Shown in pieces: positions 20,513 to 29,442 of a stretch of DNA of 64,000 bases (the stretch's first letter is position 1; every line of letters begins with the position of its first letter). A model generated the notes under the pieces. The model did no database searches and was not told the origin of the DNA. It saw only the letters and a list, made by a program, of their open reading frames with translations. The translations under genes and the position numbers were made by a program. Origin of the DNA: Methylorubrum sp. B1-46 (GTDB lineage: Bacteria > Pseudomonadota > Alphaproteobacteria > Rhizobiales > Beijerinckiaceae); NCBI RefSeq assembly GCF_021117295.1, contig NZ_CP088247.1, positions 2,557,001 to 2,621,000 of the forward strand, given 5' to 3'.

Positions 20513-22330
20513 ATGGAAGATCGTCCGCTCGCCGAGTTGTTCGAGCCCGCGACCCGCGAGCGCTGGCGCCAGGCCGTCGAGGCCGCGCTGAAGGGGGCCG
20601 ATTTCGAGAAGCGCCTCGTCTCGAAGACCGCCGACGGCCTGCGCATCGAGCCGCTCTACGAGCCGGCCGCTTCGGTGGCGCAGCCGGTGCGGGCACCCGG
20701 CCCCTGGCGGCTGGCGCAACGCATCGACCATCCCGACGCCGAGAAGGCCGCGGCGCAGGCGCTCACCGACCTCGAAGGCGGCGCCGATGCGCTGGTGCTC
20801 GTCGGTCGCGACGCGCCGGCCGCCCGCGGCTTCGGCCTCGATCTTTCTTCCGTCGATACGCTCGATGCCGCGCTGAAGGGCGTGATGTTGCCGCTCATCG
20901 CTCTGAGGCTCGACGCGGGCCCGGCCGGCTTCGAGACGGCGGCGCTTCTCAAGCAATTGGTCGAGCGCCGCGGCGACGATCCCGCCACCCTCGACCTCGA
21001 TCTCGGCCTGGACCCCCTCGGCGCCTACGCCGCCACCGGCCGGCTCGAACAGGGCTGGGCGGCGCGCCTTTCCGAGACCGTCACCGCGTTTGCCGGTTAC
21101 CGCGGACGCGTGGCGCTCGCCGATGCCCGGCCCTACCACGAGGCCGGCGCGAGCGAGGTGCAGGAACTCGCCGCCGTGCTCGCGACCGCGGTCGCCTATC
21201 TGCGGGCGCTGGAGGCCGGCGGCCACGATCTTGAGCGCACGCGCGACGCGATCTCCGTTCTCCTCGTGGCGGATGCCGACGAATTCCTGACCATCGCCAA
21301 GTTTCGCGCGATCCGCCGGCTCTGGGCCCGGGTCGAACAGGCCTGTGGTCTTGAGCCGAAGCCATTACGGGTGCTGGCCGAGACCGCGTGGCGGATGATG
21401 ACCCGCCGCGACCCCTTCGTGAACATCCTGCGCACGGCGATGGCCTCGGCCTCCGCCGGCCTCGGCGGGGCCGATTCGGTCACCGCTTTGCCCTATACGC
21501 TGGCGCTCGGCCTGCCCGATGCCTTCGCCCGGCGCGTGGTGCGCAACAGCCAGATCGTGCTGATCGAGGAATCGAACCTCGCTAAGGTTTCCGATCCGGC
21601 GGCCGGCGCGGGCGGCTTCGAGGCGCTCACCGCCGAACTGACCGAGAAAGCCTGGGCTGCGTTCCAGGAGATCGAGCGCGAGGGCGGCATCGCGAAAAGC
21701 CTCGAATCCGGCGCTTTCGCGGGACGGATCGCGGCGGTGGCGCAGGCGCGGGCGAGAGCGGTGGCGACCCGCAAGGAGCCGCTGACCGGCGCCAGCGAGT
21801 TCCCCTTCCTCGCCGAGAAGCCGGTGGCGGTGCTCGATGTGGCGCCGAGGGAGGCCGCCCGGCCGGAGAAGGCCTTGCCCTCGCGACGCCTCGCCGAGCC
21901 CTACGAGGCCCTACGCGACGCGTCCGACGCGATCCTGGCGCGGACGGGCCGGCGCCCGGCGGTATTCCTGGCCAATCTCGGCCCCGTGGCGGTTCACAAC
22001 GCCCGCTCGACCTTCGCCGCCAACGCCTTCGCCGCGGGCGGCATCGAAGCCATCGGCAATGACGGCTTCTCCGACACGCAAGCCCTGGCCGAGGCCTTCA
22101 AGGCGTCGGGAGCACGGCTCGCCTGCCTGTGCTCCTCCGACGCCGTCTACCAGGCCGAGGGCGTGCCCGCGGCCGAAGCGCTGACGGCGGCCGGTGCCGG
22201 GACGATCTACCTTGCCGGCAAGCCGGCCGAGGCGGAAGCCCTGCGCCAAGCGGGCGTTCACGGCTTCCTGTTCGCTGGCTGCGAACTGTTGGCGCTGCTG
22301 CAGGAGGCCGCCGAGCGGGTGCAGGGCTGA
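20513..22330 (+). CDS. mcmB: Methylmalonyl-CoA mutase small (beta) subunit
   Basis: The 605-residue protein is the non-catalytic partner of the adenosylcobalamin-dependent methylmalonyl-CoA mutase, which interconverts methylmalonyl-CoA and succinyl-CoA in the ethylmalonyl-CoA pathway of methylotrophs. It carries the mutase barrel (LRTAMASASAGLGGADSVTALPYT and RNSQIVLIEESNLAKVSDPA) and a C-terminal B12-domain-like fold (FAAGGIEAIGNDGFSD) in which the cobalamin-binding DxHxxG is absent, as expected for the beta subunit. No mcmA lies nearby; in Methylobacterium the two genes are known to be unlinked. The ATG at 20513 gives the family N-terminus. Confidence 0.92.
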   Translation: MEDRPLAELFEPATRERWRQAVEAALKGADFEKRLVSKTADGLRIEPLYEPAASVAQPVRAPGPWRLAQRIDHPDAEKAAAQALTDLEGGADALVLVGRDAPAARGFGLDLSSVDTLDAALKGVMLPLIALRLDAGPAGFETAALLKQLVERRGDDPATLDLDLGLDPLGAYAATGRLEQGWAARLSETVTAFAGYRGRVALADARPYHEAGASEVQELAAVLATAVAYLRALEAGGHDLERTRDAISVLLVADADEFLTIAKFRAIRRLWARVEQACGLEPKPLRVLAETAWRMMTRRDPFVNILRTAMASASAGLGGADSVTALPYTLALGLPDAFARRVVRNSQIVLIEESNLAKVSDPAAGAGGFEALTAELTEKAWAAFQEIEREGGIAKSLESGAFAGRIAAVAQARARAVATRKEPLTGASEFPFLAEKPVAVLDVAPREAARPEKALPSRRLAEPYEALRDASDAILARTGRRPAVFLANLGPVAVHNARSTFAANAFAAGGIEAIGNDGFSDTQALAEAFKASGARLACLCSSDAVYQAEGVPAAEALTAAGAGTIYLAGKPAEAEALRQAGVHGFLFAGCELLALLQEAAERVQG

Positions 22331-22423
22331 GGCTCAAGGCGGCGTGAGCAACCTTGACACTGCGGGGGGCGAGACAATCTTCCGCCTGAAACGGGACGAC
22401 ACCCACAGCCGGATTGAAAACCC

Positions 22424-22816
22424 ATGCGCCTGCCGATTTTCGCCGTCGCCACTTTCGCCATCGCCCTGGTGGGCGTCGGGACAGCGGAGGCGGCCAAGCG
22501 GAAGGTCGCGGTGCCGCACCGTTACGACGGCCGCTGGAGCATCGAAGTGGTCACCCTCGACGGTCCCTGTGACCGCGCCTACCGCTACGGTGTCCAGATC
22601 CAGCGCGGGCAGGCCGTCTACGGCGGTGGCGAGGTCGATATCAGCGGTCGTGTCGCGGCCAACGGCGCCGTGCGCGGCACCATCTCCCGCAGCGGCAATG
22701 CGGCACAGGTCTCCGGGCGGCTCTCCGCCAACGGCACCGGAGCCGGCCGCTGGTCGACCCTCGGCGACGGCCCGATCAGCTGCAGCGGAAGCTGGAGCGC
22801 CATGCGACGCGGCTGA
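22424..22816 (+). CDS. Small exported protein of unknown function
   Basis: The 130-residue protein has a clear Sec signal peptide (LPIFAVATFAIALVGVGTAEA, cut after AEA), followed by about 105 residues of mainly beta character with regular G-R-V/L repeats (SGRVAANGAVRGTISRSG ... VSGRLSANGTGAG) and two cysteines (in GPCDRAY and ISCSG) that could form a disulphide. I do not recognise a family. It is probably periplasmic. A TTGACA element at 22354 may belong to its promoter. Confidence 0.75.
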   Translation: MRLPIFAVATFAIALVGVGTAEAAKRKVAVPHRYDGRWSIEVVTLDGPCDRAYRYGVQIQRGQAVYGGGEVDISGRVAANGAVRGTISRSGNAAQVSGRLSANGTGAGRWSTLGDGPISCSGSWSAMRRG

Positions 22817-22984
22817 TCGCGCCTCAGGGCGGTTACCGAGAAGCTAGGCCATTCGGTCTGTGGCGGCCAAGCGACAACGCCGTTTTCGTTCCGCGCTGCG
22901 TCATGGCAGAGCTGTTTTCGCCCTAGATCCGGCGCGATCTTCCGCGAACACTGGCGGCGTTCGACACCCGTTCGAGGCGCCCCC

Positions 22985-23452
22985 ATGACCGCTGTGATGA
23001 GAGCTTTGCCGTTTCTCGGTCTCGCCTTCGTCCTGCTCAGTCCCGCGGCCGAAGCGCGCCCGGCCCGGCAGCATGTTCCCGGCTCGCCGCACGCGATTCT
23101 GGCGCCGCTCGAAGAGGCGGCGACGGCCTGCTTTGCCGAGACGGTGATCGCCAATCCCAAGGCCATGCGGCTGGCTCGAGACGGGCGCTGGTACGAGGCC
23201 GCCGGGGTGACCGGCTTCCTATGCCGCCCTGAGGTCGATCGCATGGCGGTGGCGCATGACCGCATCTACGGCCAAGGCACCGGCGCCCGGTACTTCAAGG
23301 GCGCCTATGCCCGCCACCTCGACAAGCAACTCGCCGCCCGCCTGCAGCCGCTGCTGGAGCCCAAGGCCGTCGCCAGCGCCGAGCCGCCGGCCGAGAAGGC
23401 GGCCCTCGACGACGTCGCGGCGGAATCCGCGCCGAGAAGCGCGGATCACTGA
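22985..23452 (+). CDS. Small exported protein of unknown function
   Basis: This 155-residue protein has a signal peptide (RALPFLGLAFVLLSPAAEA) followed by a compact helical region with two cysteines (ATACFAE and GFLCRPE) and an acidic, alanine-rich tail. I do not recognise it. The motif RYFKGAYARHLDKQL resembles no enzyme signature known to me. It is probably periplasmic. It converges with the DUF2147 gene, whose stop lies 20 nt downstream. Confidence 0.72.
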   Translation: MTAVMRALPFLGLAFVLLSPAAEARPARQHVPGSPHAILAPLEEAATACFAETVIANPKAMRLARDGRWYEAAGVTGFLCRPEVDRMAVAHDRIYGQGTGARYFKGAYARHLDKQLAARLQPLLEPKAVASAEPPAEKAALDDVAAESAPRSADH

Positions 23453-23472
23453 GCCGGTGAAGGCAGATCCGG

Positions 23473-23916
23473 CTACCGGATCCGCCGCCAAGTCTGCCGC
23501 TTGCACAGAACGCTGAGCACGCAGCCCGCGACCTCGACCGTGTCGGGGCCCTTCGGGGTGATGCTGCCCGCATAGGTCTTGCCGTCGTTCGGATTATAGA
23601 GGCTGCCCTCGAAACCCGCGCCGCTCGGCGTGCCGGCCTGCATGATCTGCACGCCGACGAGCTTGCGCGTGCGAAGCGCGGGATCGGGATTCTGCGCATC
23701 GACGCCGGTGCCGGCCGTCGCCGCGATCGTCCCGCAATAGCCGCTGCCGCAGCGAGCAATGCGCACGGTCGAACCCGCCGTCTCGGTTTGCCACAGTCCG
23801 GACAGGTCGGGAGCCTTCTGTGCCAGGGCGCTTCCGCCGGATGTCAGGAGGAGGAGCCCGAAGGCGGCCATGCGCATCGTCGGATGGCGTGACCGGTCGG
23901 CACGAGGCATCGTCAT
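23473..23916 (-). CDS. Exported DUF2147-family protein
   Basis: The protein has 147 residues. A basic N-terminus and hydrophobic stretch (MAAFGLLLLTSGGSALAQ) form a signal peptide, followed by the DUF2147 pattern of GLWQTETAGSTVRIARCGSGYCGTIA and a C-terminal block KTYAGSITPKGPDTVEVAGC. The family is small, periplasmic and of unknown function. The ATG at 23916 is supported by a strong GGAGGAAG ribosome site 8 nt upstream; without it a later ATG at 23877 would still leave a signal peptide. Confidence 0.85.
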   Translation of the reverse strand: MTMPRADRSRHPTMRMAAFGLLLLTSGGSALAQKAPDLSGLWQTETAGSTVRIARCGSGYCGTIAATAGTGVDAQNPDPALRTRKLVGVQIMQAGTPSGAGFEGSLYNPNDGKTYAGSITPKGPDTVEVAGCVLSVLCKRQTWRRIR

Positions 23917-24087
23917 TTAGGCTTCCTCCCTGCCGGCCGTGGCCGCCGGCTCGCGACAGCGGTAGTCAGGCGGCCGGGGTTTCGCAAGAAGCGGGATGGG
24001 CGGGGTTGGTTGCCGCGGTCTTGACTTCGCCGCCTTCGCGCGTCCTACGCCCTGAGCGAGTCGGCACGGGCGAGTCAGGAGCGGCGG

Positions 24088-24639
24088 ATGCAGGTGATCG
24101 AGACCGAGATCCCAGCGGTGAAGCGGGTGATCCCGAAGCGCCACGGCGACGAGCGCGGCTGGTTCTCGGAGGTCTACCGCGCCGACCTGCTGGCTGAGCG
24201 CGGCATCGCCAACGCCTTCGTCCAGGACAACCAGTCCTTCTCCGCACCCGCCGGCACGATCCGCGGCCTGCATTTCCAGGTGGCGCCCAATGCCCAGGCC
24301 AAGCTGATCCGGGTGCTGGCCGGTGCGATCCTCGACGTCGCCGTCGATCTCCGCTCCGACTCCCCGACCTACGGCAGGCACGTCGCCGTGCGGCTCGACG
24401 CGGAGGGCGGGGAGCAGCTCTTCGTGCCCGCCGGCTTCGCCCATGGCTTCTGCACCCTGGAGGCGAACACCATGGTCGCCTACAAGGTCGACGCCTATTA
24501 CAGCCCGGCCGACGACCGGAGCCTGCGCTGGAACGACCCGGCCATCGGCATCGCGTGGCCGGTGGCGGAAGCCGACGCGATCCTCTCGGGCAAGGACAAG
24601 GCTGCGCCGCTCTTGGCCGATCTCGGAAGCATGTTCTGA
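24088..24639 (+). CDS. rfbC: dTDP-4-dehydrorhamnose 3,5-epimerase
   Basis: RmlC is the third enzyme of dTDP-L-rhamnose synthesis. The 183-residue cupin shows the catalytic histidine region TIRGLHFQVAPNAQAKLI, the SFS-APAGTIRG approach, GFAHGFCTLE and the KVDAYYSPADDRSLRWNDP segment. It is the first gene of the order C-B-D-A, all on the plus strand, with a 118-nt gap to rfbB that does not show a terminator. The product pathway feeds rhamnose into lipopolysaccharide or an exopolysaccharide, but no glycosyltransferase is in view. Confidence 0.95.
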   Translation: MQVIETEIPAVKRVIPKRHGDERGWFSEVYRADLLAERGIANAFVQDNQSFSAPAGTIRGLHFQVAPNAQAKLIRVLAGAILDVAVDLRSDSPTYGRHVAVRLDAEGGEQLFVPAGFAHGFCTLEANTMVAYKVDAYYSPADDRSLRWNDPAIGIAWPVAEADAILSGKDKAAPLLADLGSMF

Positions 24640-24757
24640 TTCAAGGTCTTGTGAGTATCGGGTCGGGCAGATTGAGCTCGACCTCAAGTTGGCTGAGCCG
24701 CGATCGAGCGCGGCCCTTGTCCGTCTCGCGGACGGGAATCGGACGGAGTGGGGATCG

Positions 24758-25816
24758 ATGCGCATTCTGGTGACGGGCGGCTGCGGCTTCATCGGCTCGG
24801 CGCTCGTGCTGCATCTGGTGCAGGATCTCGGCCACGAGGTGCTCACCCTCGACGCCCTGACCTATGCCGCCAACCCGATCTCGCTGCAGCCGCTGGCGGA
24901 CGATCCGCGCCACCGCCTGGAGCAGGCCGACATCTGCGATCCGGCCCGCGTCCACGCGCTCTACGCCGCGTTCAAGCCCGATGCGGTGATGCACCTGGCC
25001 GCCGAGAGCCATGTCGATCGCTCGATCACCGATCCAGGCGCCTTCGTGCGCACCAACGTGATCGGCACCCAGGTGATGCTCGACGGCGCCCGCACCCACT
25101 GGGACAGCCTGTCCGGCGAGGCGAAGCAAAACTTCCGCTTCCTCCACGTCTCGACCGACGAGGTCTACGGCTCGCTGCCGCCGGACGCGTTCTTCACCGA
25201 AGAGAGCCGCTACGATCCGCGCTCGCCCTACTCGGCCTCGAAAGCGGCCTCCGACCACCTCGCCCGCGCTTGGCACGAGACCTACGGCCTGCCGGTGCTG
25301 GTGACGAACTGCTCGAACAATTACGGGCCGCGCCACTTCCCGGAAAAACTGATCCCGCTGATGATCCTGGCGGCGCTGGAGGGCAAGAAGCTGCCGGTCT
25401 ACGGCGACGGCCTGAACGAGCGCGACTGGATCCATGTCGAGGACCATGCCCGCGGCCTCGTCGCGGTGCTGGAGCGCGGGCGCATCGGCGAGACCTACCT
25501 GCTCGGCGGGCGCTCGGTCCGCAACAACCTCGAGGTGGTAAAGGCGCTCTGCGCCGCCTTCGACCGGCTCCGGCCCGAGAACGGCCCGCACGAGCGCCTG
25601 ATCACCTTCGTGGCCGACCGGCCCGGCCACGACCGGCGCTACGCCATCGACCCGTCCAAGGCCGAGCGTGAAGTCGGCTGGCGGCCGACCAAGGTGTTCG
25701 AGGAGGCGCTGGAAGAGACCGTGCGCTGGTATCTCGACAACGAGGCGTGGTGGCGCCCGATCCGCGAGGGCCGCTATTCCGGCGAGCGCCTCGGTCTAGC
25801 GGGCAAGAGCGCGTGA
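24758..25816 (+). CDS. rfbB: dTDP-glucose 4,6-dehydratase
   Basis: RmlB converts dTDP-glucose to dTDP-4-keto-6-deoxyglucose using bound NAD. The 352-residue extended SDR begins MRILVTGGCGFIGSAL, has STDEVYGSL, the catalytic SPYSASKAASDHL (YxxxK) and NNYGPRHFPEKLIPLMI. The start at 24758 is preceded by GGAG and begins the Rossmann strand; an open frame extends upstream but overlaps rfbC and lacks resemblance. The stop overlaps the GTG of rfbD by 4 nt. Confidence 0.95.
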   Translation: MRILVTGGCGFIGSALVLHLVQDLGHEVLTLDALTYAANPISLQPLADDPRHRLEQADICDPARVHALYAAFKPDAVMHLAAESHVDRSITDPGAFVRTNVIGTQVMLDGARTHWDSLSGEAKQNFRFLHVSTDEVYGSLPPDAFFTEESRYDPRSPYSASKAASDHLARAWHETYGLPVLVTNCSNNYGPRHFPEKLIPLMILAALEGKKLPVYGDGLNERDWIHVEDHARGLVAVLERGRIGETYLLGGRSVRNNLEVVKALCAAFDRLRPENGPHERLITFVADRPGHDRRYAIDPSKAEREVGWRPTKVFEEALEETVRWYLDNEAWWRPIREGRYSGERLGLAGKSA

Positions 25817-26712
25817 GCCTGATGGACATCCTGATCCTCGGCGGGGCCGGACAGGTCGGCACGGAGCTTCAGGCCCTGTCCTGGCCCGAGGGCGTGCGGG
25901 TCCACGCCCCCGACCGGTCGAGCCTCGACATCACCGACGAGGCAACTGTGGCGGCCGCGCTCGACGCGCGTGCCTACGCGGCGGTGATCAACACGGCGGC
26001 CTACACCGCGGTGGACAAGGCCGAGAGCGAGGTCGCCGCCGCGTGGCGCCTCAACGCGCTCGCCCCGGCCCTCCTCGCCGCCGAGACGAAGCGGCGGACA
26101 ATCCCGCTCGTCCATGTCTCGACCGACTACGTGTTCGACGGCTCAGGCGAGGGCTTCTACGCGCCCGATGCGCCGGTGAACCCGCAAAGCGTCTACGGCG
26201 CCAGCAAGGCGGCCGGCGAGATGGCGGTGCGCTCGGTCAACCCGCGCCACGCGATCGTGCGCACCGCCTGGGTGGTGAGCCCGCACCGGGGCAACTTCGT
26301 CAAGACGATGCTGCGGCTCTCGGGCGAGCGGGACCGGCTCACCGTCGTGGACGACCAACACGGCTGCCCGACCTCGGCCGCCGACCTCGCGAGCGCGCTC
26401 GCCACCATTGCACTGCGGATGGCCGATGACGAGGCCGCGCCCATCGGCACCTTCCACTGCGTCAACGACGGCGCGACCACGTGGTGTGACTTCGCCCGCG
26501 CCATCGTCGCGGGCTCGGCCCGGCGCGGCGGGCGCAGCGTTCCGGTCGAGGGCATCCCGACCGCCGCCTACCCGACGCCAGCGCGGCGCCCGGCCAATTC
26601 CCGCCTCTCGACCCAGAGCCTGACCGACGCCTACGGCCTCGCGCCCCGGCCCTGGGAGGCGGCGCTCGACGACATCCTCGACCGGCTGGTCGGGCCGGTT
26701 CGCTCCAACTGA
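25813..26712 (+). CDS. rfbD: dTDP-4-dehydrorhamnose reductase
   Basis: RmlD makes dTDP-L-rhamnose with NAD(P)H. The protein has the N-terminal MDILILGGAGQVGTEL, NTAAYTAVDKAE, VSTDYVFDG, NPQSVYGASKAAGE (YxxxK) and the C-terminal RRPANSRLST. Either the GTG at 25813, which overlaps the rfbB stop in a GTGA, or the ATG at 25822 could start it; I chose the GTG for coupling. The length (about 299) suits the family. Confidence 0.93.
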   Translation: MSLMDILILGGAGQVGTELQALSWPEGVRVHAPDRSSLDITDEATVAAALDARAYAAVINTAAYTAVDKAESEVAAAWRLNALAPALLAAETKRRTIPLVHVSTDYVFDGSGEGFYAPDAPVNPQSVYGASKAAGEMAVRSVNPRHAIVRTAWVVSPHRGNFVKTMLRLSGERDRLTVVDDQHGCPTSAADLASALATIALRMADDEAAPIGTFHCVNDGATTWCDFARAIVAGSARRGGRSVPVEGIPTAAYPTPARRPANSRLSTQSLTDAYGLAPRPWEAALDDILDRLVGPVRSN

Positions 26713-26727
26713 CCAGGACGTGTTCGT

Positions 26728-27618
26728 ATGAAGGGCATCGTGCTCGCCGGCGGTTCCGGCACAAGGCTCCACCCGGCCACGCTGGCGATCAACAAGCAGC
26801 TGCTGCCGGTCTACGACAAGCCGATGATCTACTATCCGATCTCGGTGCTGATGCTGGCCGGCATTCGCGAGATCCTGATCATCTCGAGCCCTGAGCACCT
26901 CGGCAACTACCAGCGCCTGCTCGGCACCGGCGAGCAGTTTGGGCTGGCCTTCTCCTACGCGGTGCAGCCGCGGCCCGAGGGTCTGGCCCAGGCCTTCCTC
27001 ATCGGCCGCGACTTCGTCGGCTCGGATGATGTGGCGCTGGTGCTGGGCGACAACCTGTTCTTCGGCAATGGCATGAGCGACCTGCTGGCCAAGGCCCGCG
27101 CCCGCAAGACCGGGGCGACGGTGTTCGCCTACCATGTCGATCAACCGGAGGCCTACGGCGTCGTCACCCTCGACGAGAGCGGTCGCCCGATCCGGCTGGT
27201 GGAGAAGCCCAAGACGCCGGAGAGCCCCTGGGCTGTGACGGGCCTATACTTCTACGACAATGCGGTGCTCGACATCGCTGCCGAGGTGAAGCCGTCGGAG
27301 CGGGGCGAACTCGAGATCACCTCCGTCAATCAGGCCTATCTCGAACGCGGTCAGCTTCATGTCGAGCGGATGAGCCGCGGCTACGCGTGGCTCGACACCG
27401 GCACGCACGACAACCTGCTGGAGGCAGGCGAGTTCGTGCGGGTGCTGCAGCACCGGCAGGGACTTCAGGTCGCCTGTCTCGAAGAGATCGCCTACCTTCA
27501 GGGCTTCATCGGCCGCGAGCAGCTGCAGGCGCGGGGCGAATTGTTCGCCAAGACCAAGTACGGCCAGAACCTGCTGCGGCTCGCCCGCGAGGGCCGGCGG
27601 CCCGATCAGGATTTTTGA
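26728..27618 (+). CDS. rfbA: Glucose-1-phosphate thymidylyltransferase
   Basis: RmlA starts the dTDP-rhamnose pathway, joining dTTP and glucose-1-phosphate. The 296-residue enzyme shows the nucleotidyltransferase signature LAGGSGTRLHPAT, KQLLPVYDKPMIYYP, the metal-binding VLGDNLFFG, EKPKTPESPWAVTGLYFYD and WLDTGTHDNLLEA. The length is normal. It follows rfbD by 15 nt and ends the operon; a dispersed palindromic repeat begins 19 nt after its stop and may help to end the transcript. Confidence 0.95.
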   Translation: MKGIVLAGGSGTRLHPATLAINKQLLPVYDKPMIYYPISVLMLAGIREILIISSPEHLGNYQRLLGTGEQFGLAFSYAVQPRPEGLAQAFLIGRDFVGSDDVALVLGDNLFFGNGMSDLLAKARARKTGATVFAYHVDQPEAYGVVTLDESGRPIRLVEKPKTPESPWAVTGLYFYDNAVLDIAAEVKPSERGELEITSVNQAYLERGQLHVERMSRGYAWLDTGTHDNLLEAGEFVRVLQHRQGLQVACLEEIAYLQGFIGREQLQARGELFAKTKYGQNLLRLAREGRRPDQDF

Positions 27619-27636
27619 TCGACACGCCTCGCTCTC

Positions 27637-27730
27637 GTCATTGCGAGGCGAAGCCGAAGCAGTCCAGCGCGCCGATCTCTCCGGCAAGGTCGCGCCCTGG
27701 ATCGCTTCGGCTTCGCCTCGCGACGACGGG
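27637..27730. repeat. Dispersed intergenic palindromic repeat, copy 3
   Basis: The left arm ATTGCGAGGCGAAGCCGAAG and right arm ATCGCTTCGGCTTCGCCTCG are nearly perfect complements around a core with GTCGCGCCCTGGAT. Closest to perfect symmetry of the three copies. It lies between the convergent rfbA and the gene at 27,760. Confidence 0.82.
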
Positions 27731-27759
27731 TGGGACAGCGTGCTGTCGGCCTGTTCCGA

Positions 27760-28431
27760 TCAGCGCTCGCCCTGGATGAGCACCGCGCCGGTATAGGTCT
27801 CGGCGACCTCGCAGAACGGCACGCCGCCGGCCGTCAGCACCGCCTCGACGGAGAACAGCGGCTCGCCGGGCCCCGGCAGGCCGTCGGTCTCGGGCCGCCA
27901 CAGCATTGTCAGCGACCGGTTGCGCCGGCTCGGGCCGAGCGGGCGCACCACGTGGCCGAAGGGGGCCTGCGTGCCGTCCAGGGCCGCGTTCATGTCAGGC
28001 GTCAGGCGTGAGGGCACATACCAGTTGTCGGCCTCCGACAGCACGTGGCTGCCACAGGTGAGCCGCACCCGGCGATAGCGCACCGGTTCGTCCGGGCCGA
28101 CGGCGAGCCGCTCGCGCCGGGCCGCCCCGACGGGCTTGTCCGGTCCGGGGACGCGCACGGCGATGACCCGCGGATCGGGGCTGAGCCCACGCTCGGCGCA
28201 CCAGGCTTCGAGGACGGCGGTGGCGCTCGGCGCGGCGAGCAGGCGGGCGCTCAGTGTCTCGATCAAGGCGCGCGCCTCGGTCCCATCCTGCGCCTCCCGG
28301 CCCGACGCGATTGTACTGCCCGCGGAAGCACCCGCGTCTTGCGCCCGTGCGCTGCCCGCATCGGCGGGCGGCACGGTGGCGCCGAGCGCCGCGAGCCCCA
28401 CCGTCAGCATCCGTGTCGCTGTCCGCTCCAT
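27760..28431 (-). CDS. Exported protein with chorismate-lyase-like pattern
   Basis: The protein of about 223 residues has an N-terminal signal-like segment (MLTVGLAALGATVPPADA), an Ala/Gly/Ser-rich linker, and a C-terminal domain with RYRRVRLTCGSHVLSEADNWY, VPSRLTPDMNAALD and APFGHVVRPLGPSRRN. This resembles the layout of chorismate pyruvate-lyase (UbiC) and related DUF98-type proteins, but an exported form would not meet cytoplasmic chorismate, so the real function is unknown. The ATG at 28431 is one of three possible starts. The convergent repeat separates it from rfbA. Confidence 0.6.
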   Translation of the reverse strand: MERTATRMLTVGLAALGATVPPADAGSARAQDAGASAGSTIASGREAQDGTEARALIETLSARLLAAPSATAVLEAWCAERGLSPDPRVIAVRVPGPDKPVGAARRERLAVGPDEPVRYRRVRLTCGSHVLSEADNWYVPSRLTPDMNAALDGTQAPFGHVVRPLGPSRRNRSLTMLWRPETDGLPGPGEPLFSVEAVLTAGGVPFCEVAETYTGAVLIQGER

Positions 28432-28559
28432 CGTGCAGCGCAATACGTTGCCGACGGGCAAAGGTCCATCGCGTCGGGCGGAGGGTCCCCGCCTCGAAGC
28501 CGGCTTGCGCGCGAGGATCGCCCCGTAAGGCGGTTCCCGGCTTGTCTGAGAAGATGGCC

Positions 28560-29429
28560 CTATCGAGCCTCAGACGGCTGCGCGGTGGCGAGCGGACCGG
28601 CCGCCGCCAGAGGGAAGGCGACCTTGCAGCGCTGGCCGCCGGGCAGCTTGAAGTCGGGATTCGGCAGTTCGAGGCGCACGCCGAAGGTGCCGCTCGCCGC
28701 GTCGAAGACTTGATCGACCACGCTGACCTTGGCCACGTAGGTGCCGCCGATCGGCTGGTCGAGCTCGACGGTGGCCGGCATTCCGAGCGCGACCTCCTTC
28801 CAGCGGGAGACCGGCAGGTAGGCCTCGACGTAGAGCGGATCGAGCTGGACCAAGGTGAAGATCGCGCTGTCCTGACGCACGAACTCGCCGGCCGACATCA
28901 GCCGCTCGGTGACGATGCCGCGGATCGGGCTGCGGATCATTCGCAATTCGAGCTGCGCCTCGGCCCGCTGCAGTTCGATCCCGGCGAGCTTGTGCTTCAA
29001 GATCTCGGTCTGAAGGTCGCGCCGGCCGATCTCGTAATCGGCCTCGACCTGATCGAGCTTCTCCTGGGTGACGATGCCCTTCGAGAGCTGGTTCTGGCGG
29101 TCGAGGCGGCGCTTGTAGAGTTCGATGCGGGTCTGCTGCGCCTCGATGCTCGCCGTCGATTCCGACTGCGCCCGCGACAAGGCGACATTGGCCTCCTCCA
29201 CGCTCGAATCGAGCCGGGCGATGATGTCGCCGGCCTTCACCGTGGCGCCGCGATTGACCGGCACACTCTTGAGGATGCCGAGCGTGGCCGAGCCGATCTT
29301 GAGCTTCTGCGCCGGCTCCACGACGCAATCGACGCGGGTCGCCTCGGCCCGCGCCGCGGAGGCGCAGAGGCAAAGGGCCGCGAGTGCCGCGCAGATCCGG
29401 GCTCGCCGCATTCCGGCCTGAAAGGTCAT
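28560..29429 (-). CDS. Periplasmic adaptor (HlyD / RND membrane-fusion family)
   Basis: The 289-residue protein has a signal peptide (RARICAALAALCLCASAARA), a lipoyl-like half (VNRGATVKAGDIIARLDSSV), a long coiled-coil hairpin (about residues 85-150, EANVALSRAQSESTASIEAQ onward) and the return strand SPIRGIVTERLMSAGEFV with a beta-barrel domain. It is a secreted adaptor in the membrane-fusion protein family. No inner-membrane pump or outer-membrane channel gene is beside it; it is last in the SecA-like/S2P operon, 13 nt after the SecA-like gene, with a GAGGA site at the ATG. Confidence 0.88.
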   Translation of the reverse strand: MTFQAGMRRARICAALAALCLCASAARAEATRVDCVVEPAQKLKIGSATLGILKSVPVNRGATVKAGDIIARLDSSVEEANVALSRAQSESTASIEAQQTRIELYKRRLDRQNQLSKGIVTQEKLDQVEADYEIGRRDLQTEILKHKLAGIELQRAEAQLELRMIRSPIRGIVTERLMSAGEFVRQDSAIFTLVQLDPLYVEAYLPVSRWKEVALGMPATVELDQPIGGTYVAKVSVVDQVFDAASGTFGVRLELPNPDFKLPGGQRCKVAFPLAAAGPLATAQPSEAR

Positions 29430-29442
29430 CGCGAAACAATCC

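Noticed and set aside
27760..28431. Annotation as UbiC
   Set aside because: The protein appears to be exported and the similarity is only a pattern seen by eye.
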